Shown: in pieces, positions 13,159 through 15,716 of the stretch
How positions within the stretch are numbered: position 1 is the first letter of the stretch
Layout of the letters: each line of letters starts with the position of its first letter
Source of the DNA: an uncultured Clostridia bacterium
GTDB lineage: Bacteria > Bacillota_A > Clostridia > TANB77 > CAG-508
Direction of reading: 5' to 3'
DNA: 15,716 nucleotides
Assembly (NCBI GenBank): GCA_934130705.1
Contig: CAKOYL010000017.1
Span: 1 to 15,716 of the forward strand
Translations under genes and position numbers: made by a program
The notes under the pieces: model-generated
The model's input: the letters and a program-made list of their open reading frames with translations, nothing else
Databases searched by the model: none
What the model was told of the DNA's origin: nothing

Positions 13159-14418
13159 TTAATTTGTAGTATTTTCTACTGTATTTGTTTGTGTATTATT
13201 CTTGCTTTCTTCTCCTGGAACTAATCCATTTGTTATATATGGCATTGGGTTTGTTGTAACACCATTTATTCTTACTTCAAAATGTGCATGTGGACCTGTT
13301 GAGTATCCAGTAGATCCTACCTTTAGTATAGCATCTCCTCTTTTTACTGTTTGGCCAACTTCTACCAATATTTCTGAACCATGCGCATATAGTGTTGAAA
13401 TTCCTCCACCATGGTCTATAATTACCATATTTCCATATGCTCCATTATAACTTGCTTTTGTAACTATACCATCATTTGCTGCTACGAAGTTTGCTCCAAT
13501 CGGTGCTGAAATGTCTACTCCTGTATGTAGTTTATAAACTCCTGTAATTGGGTGAACTCTCATTGCATATTCTGATGTTATTCTTGTATATCCTGGAACT
13601 GGCCATGCCAATGTTCCTCCAATATATGTTGTATCTATTCCATCTGCTGCTAGTGCTATTATTTGTTTATTTATTTCTTCAAATTGTGTATTGTATTCAT
13701 CAATTTGTTTTTGTGTTTCTTGTTCTTGGTCAGATAATCTTTCTACAAAGCTTTCTCTGATTTTTTTTGTATTTTGTAATGTTCTTGTTGTTCTTGTTTG
13801 ATTTTCTATAATTGTTGCTAATTCATTTTTTTCGTTTTCTAATTTTTGTTTTGAAGTATCTATTTCTTTCTTTTTATTTCCAATATCTTGTAACAAATCT
13901 TCATCATATTCTGCCATTTGTGATATTACATAATAGCTTGATAAAAAATCTGAAATACTACTTGATTTTAGTAATAAATCCAAATATTGGGTTTCTCCTG
14001 CTTCGTATTGTGCCACTATTCTTTGTTCAAATACATCTTTTTGTGTTTCATATTTTTGTGTTACTGTATTTAATTGTGTTTCTACTTCGTTTATAGATTC
14101 TTTTAATTCTGAAATCTTGCTTTCTTGTTCTTCCAACTCACTTTCAGATTTTGAAATTTTTTCATCAAGTTTTTGTATTTGTTGTAAATTATCAGACATG
14201 TCTGTTTCTATATCTGTTAAATCTGTTTTTGCTTCATCTAATTGTTTTTGTAACAATTCTCTTTGTGATTGTAAATCTGTTGCTGTTAATGTATTTGTTG
14301 TATTGTTTTCTGTATTTTCATTTTCAGCTATATTTTCAACTGTATTTTCCACTGCATATACAAGTGTAGTTGTTAAACATATAAGTAAGATCAAAACACC
14401 ACATAAAATTTTACGCAT
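13159..14418 (-). CDS. M23 (LytM) peptidoglycan endopeptidase with PcsB-like coiled coil, paralog 1
   Basis: This exported wall hydrolase is the gene directly after ftsX (10-base gap; its AAAGGAG overlaps the ftsX stop). The 419 residues comprise a signal peptide (about 1-22), a Glu/Asn/Thr-rich spacer (23-46), a coiled coil (about 47-258), the LytM domain (about 270-390) and an Asn/Thr-rich tail. Zinc and catalytic residues are intact: His298 and Asp302 in LHTGVD, His346 in LYAHG, and His377 and His379 in HAHFEV. GETQYLDLLLKSSSISDFLS (141-160) is the shared PcsB-like segment. Placement behind ftsX argues that it is the FtsEX-activated hydrolase. It differs from paralog 2 in lacking the Asn/Ser linker and in having the polar tail. 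EnvC-like or CwlO-like roles are analogies only. Confidence 0.91.
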   Translation of the reverse strand: MRKILCGVLILLICLTTTLVYAVENTVENIAENENTENNTTNTLTATDLQSQRELLQKQLDEAKTDLTDIETDMSDNLQQIQKLDEKISKSESELEEQESKISELKESINEVETQLNTVTQKYETQKDVFEQRIVAQYEAGETQYLDLLLKSSSISDFLSSYYVISQMAEYDEDLLQDIGNKKKEIDTSKQKLENEKNELATIIENQTRTTRTLQNTKKIRESFVERLSDQEQETQKQIDEYNTQFEEINKQIIALAADGIDTTYIGGTLAWPVPGYTRITSEYAMRVHPITGVYKLHTGVDISAPIGANFVAANDGIVTKASYNGAYGNMVIIDHGGGISTLYAHGSEILVEVGQTVKRGDAILKVGSTGYSTGPHAHFEVRINGVTTNPMPYITNGLVPGEESKNNTQTNTVENTTN

Positions 14419-14428
14419 GTTTTCTCCT

Positions 14429-15331
14429 TTATACTTTTAAATATTTTCTCATAGAAATAACACTTCCTAAAGCTCCTATTCCTATTCCTAATAACATATA
14501 TACAAATATAATAGATGAAATCATATCTTTAAAGCTTACTAGACTCATATTCATTGTTTGCATAAACTGTGCATTTACTGCTTGTTCCGCTAAAATACTA
14601 TATGCTCCACCAACAAGAATTATTGATATTAAACTTGCTATTACTCCAATTATCATACCTTCCACTATAAATGGCCATCTTATAAAATTATTTGTTGCTC
14701 CAACATATTTCATTATTGATATTTCTTTTCTTCTTGCATGTACTGTTAATTTTATTGTATTTGATATAATAAATATTGATATTACAATAAGTAACAACAA
14801 TATTACACCTGTTACAATTCTAATTCCATTTGCTAAATTTATTAACATTGTTACTGTTTCATCACTACTTGTTATTTTCTTTATATTATCAAATTGTAAT
14901 ATTTCATTTTGTACATCTTTGCTTTTATTTAAATCTGTTAATGTTACTAGATATGATTCAGAAAAAACTTGATAGTCAAAACCATCTAATACTCCTTCTT
15001 TGTCTTTTAATCTTTCTTTCATTGTATTAAGAGCATCTTGTTTTGTTTTTCTTTCTATTGTACTTACTCCATCTAGTTCTCTTATTTTTTCTCCAACTTC
15101 TTTTATTTCGTCTTCTGTTGCATCCGTTTTTAAAAAAACTTGAAATCCTTGTTCTGATTTTACTTCATCTACAAAATGATTAATATTTTCGCCTAATACT
15201 AAGAATATTCCAAATATAATCATTGTTGCACACATAATTATTAATGATGCACCTGTTGATTTCTTGTTTTTAAAGACATTTCCAAATCCTTCGCCTATTA
15301 AATAACCAAATATATTATATTTCACAATCAT
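14429..15331 (-). CDS. ftsX: Cell division ABC transporter permease FtsX
   Basis: FtsX is the membrane subunit of FtsEX, which passes ATP-driven conformational change across the membrane to activate a peptidoglycan hydrolase. With this start it has 300 residues, with the family layout: short cytoplasmic N-terminal region with GEGFGNVFKNKKST, membrane segment 1 (about 28-46), extracellular domain (about 50-165) and three more segments (about 170-195, 218-247, 270-294). HARRKEISIMKYVGAT between segments 2 and 3 is the typical cytoplasmic loop. Start choice is uncertain: ATG 15331 has AAGGTGGG very close, GTG 15325 has better spacing, and ATG 15349 lacks a site. All overlap the ftsE end, showing translational coupling. 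The M23 gene follows after 10 bases. Confidence 0.94.
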   Translation of the reverse strand: MIVKYNIFGYLIGEGFGNVFKNKKSTGASLIIMCATMIIFGIFLVLGENINHFVDEVKSEQGFQVFLKTDATEDEIKEVGEKIRELDGVSTIERKTKQDALNTMKERLKDKEGVLDGFDYQVFSESYLVTLTDLNKSKDVQNEILQFDNIKKITSSDETVTMLINLANGIRIVTGVILLLLIVISIFIISNTIKLTVHARRKEISIMKYVGATNNFIRWPFIVEGMIIGVIASLISIILVGGAYSILAEQAVNAQFMQTMNMSLVSFKDMISSIIFVYMLLGIGIGALGSVISMRKYLKV

Positions 15332-15716
15332 ACCCACCTTTTTTATCATCTCTTACTATTTCGCCTTTTTCTATGTGTATTACTCTTTTTTTCATTTTAT
15401 CTACTATATCTTTGGCGTGTGTTGCAACAACTACTGTTGTTCCTCTCATATTAATTTCATTTAATAAATTCATTATATCCCATGCTGTTTCTGGATCTAA
15501 ATTCCCAGTAGGTTCGTCTGCTATTAACATTGATGGATTATTTACTAAAGCTCTTGCTAATGCAACTCTTTGTTGTTCTCCACCTGATAGTTCATTTGGA
15601 TACATTTTTGCTTTTCCACTTAAACCTACTAATGATAATACCATTGGTACTTGTCTTCTAATATGTCTTGGTGTTGCTCTTACTATGTACATAGCATATG
15701 CTACATTGTCATATAC
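15315..15716 (-). CDS. ftsE: Cell division ATP-binding protein FtsE (partial, 5' end beyond the window)
   Basis: The C-terminal 133 residues of an ABC ATPase are seen; the frame stays open to the right edge (VYDNVAYA before the first internal Met). FtsE hydrolyses ATP under the membrane and drives FtsX. Present are the signature LSGGEQQR, Walker B MLIADEPTG, D-loop NLDP and the switch histidine in VVATHA. Walker A lies outside the window. NELSGGEQQRVALARALVNN and the ending IEKGEIVRD are typical of FtsE rather than of LolD-type or amino-acid transporters, and the following ftsX confirms it. The stop lies inside the ftsX start region. Confidence 0.96.
   Translation of the reverse strand, partial: VYDNVAYAMYIVRATPRHIRRQVPMVLSLVGLSGKAKMYPNELSGGEQQRVALARALVNNPSMLIADEPTGNLDPETAWDIMNLLNEINMRGTTVVVATHAKDIVDKMKKRVIHIEKGEIVRDDKKGGYDCEI
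15333..15340 (-). promoter_or_regulatory. Ribosome binding site of ftsX inside the ftsE 3' end
   Basis: AAGGTGGG is coded within the last codons of ftsE. It is one base from the ATG at 15331 and seven bases from the GTG at 15325, so the GTG may be the true start. Confidence 0.5.

Noticed and set aside
12076..14440. Plus-strand frames opposite the two M23 genes
   Set aside because: They are shadows of the Gln/Glu/Lys-rich coiled-coil coding regions, and show neither ribosome binding sites nor recognisable domains.
1..15716. Mobile element, CRISPR array, tRNA or rRNA
   Set aside because: No transposase or integrase motifs, no regularly spaced repeats, and no tRNA- or rRNA-like sequence were seen on either strand.

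Overview
This window comes from the chromosome of a low-GC (very AT-rich) Gram-positive bacterium, most likely a Clostridia-type Firmicute. The evidence is a T-box leader in front of pheS, a prpC-prkC PASTA kinase pair next to rsgA-rpe, a DeoD-type phosphorylase, GreA, an FtsEX / M23 / CtpA envelope module, AGGAGG-type ribosome binding sites and consensus sigma-A promoters. Codon use looks the same throughout. I see no mobile element, CRISPR array, rRNA or tRNA. The genus cannot be fixed from the sequence alone.

Layout from left to right. (1) 1-2334, minus strand: phenylalanyl-tRNA synthetase operon, with promoter, tRNA-Phe T-box, pheS and the 5' part of pheT, which runs off the left edge. 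(2) 2412-3702, plus strand: a single gene for a secreted-start, bactofilin-like beta-solenoid protein with a membrane-spanning C-terminal half, with its own promoter and terminator. (3) 3684-5301, minus: rsgA-rpe with its own promoter. (4) 5310-5715, minus: an unrecognised 89-residue protein with a perfect consensus promoter and a strong terminator. (5) 5725-8589, minus: prpC-prkC. (6) 8633-9462, plus: deoD as a single gene. (7) 9461-9999, minus: greA with its own promoter. (8) 10007-15716, minus: a tightly packed cell-envelope operon, ftsE (5' end beyond the window) - ftsX - M23 peptidase 1 - M23 peptidase 2 - ctpA - pgsA.

How the parts work together. FtsE/FtsX form an ABC-type membrane complex that in other bacteria activates a coiled-coil-bearing peptidoglycan hydrolase. 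Here two such hydrolases, both with intact zinc sites, follow ftsX directly. A PDZ/S41 protease and phosphatidylglycerol-phosphate synthase complete the operon. PrpC/PrkC is the Ser/Thr phosphatase/kinase pair that senses muropeptides or lipid II in relatives. rsgA and rpe usually follow prkC in one operon, but here a self-contained small transcription unit sits between them. The longest stretch without a gene (2017-2474) holds the pheS T-box, the pheS promoter and the divergent promoter of the bactofilin-like gene.

The least-explained items are the orphan 89-residue gene, the paired M23 hydrolases behind FtsEX, the bactofilin-like membrane protein, and a diverged repeat ahead of both pheS and pheT, whose pheT copy carries a mini-ORF overlapping the pheT start.
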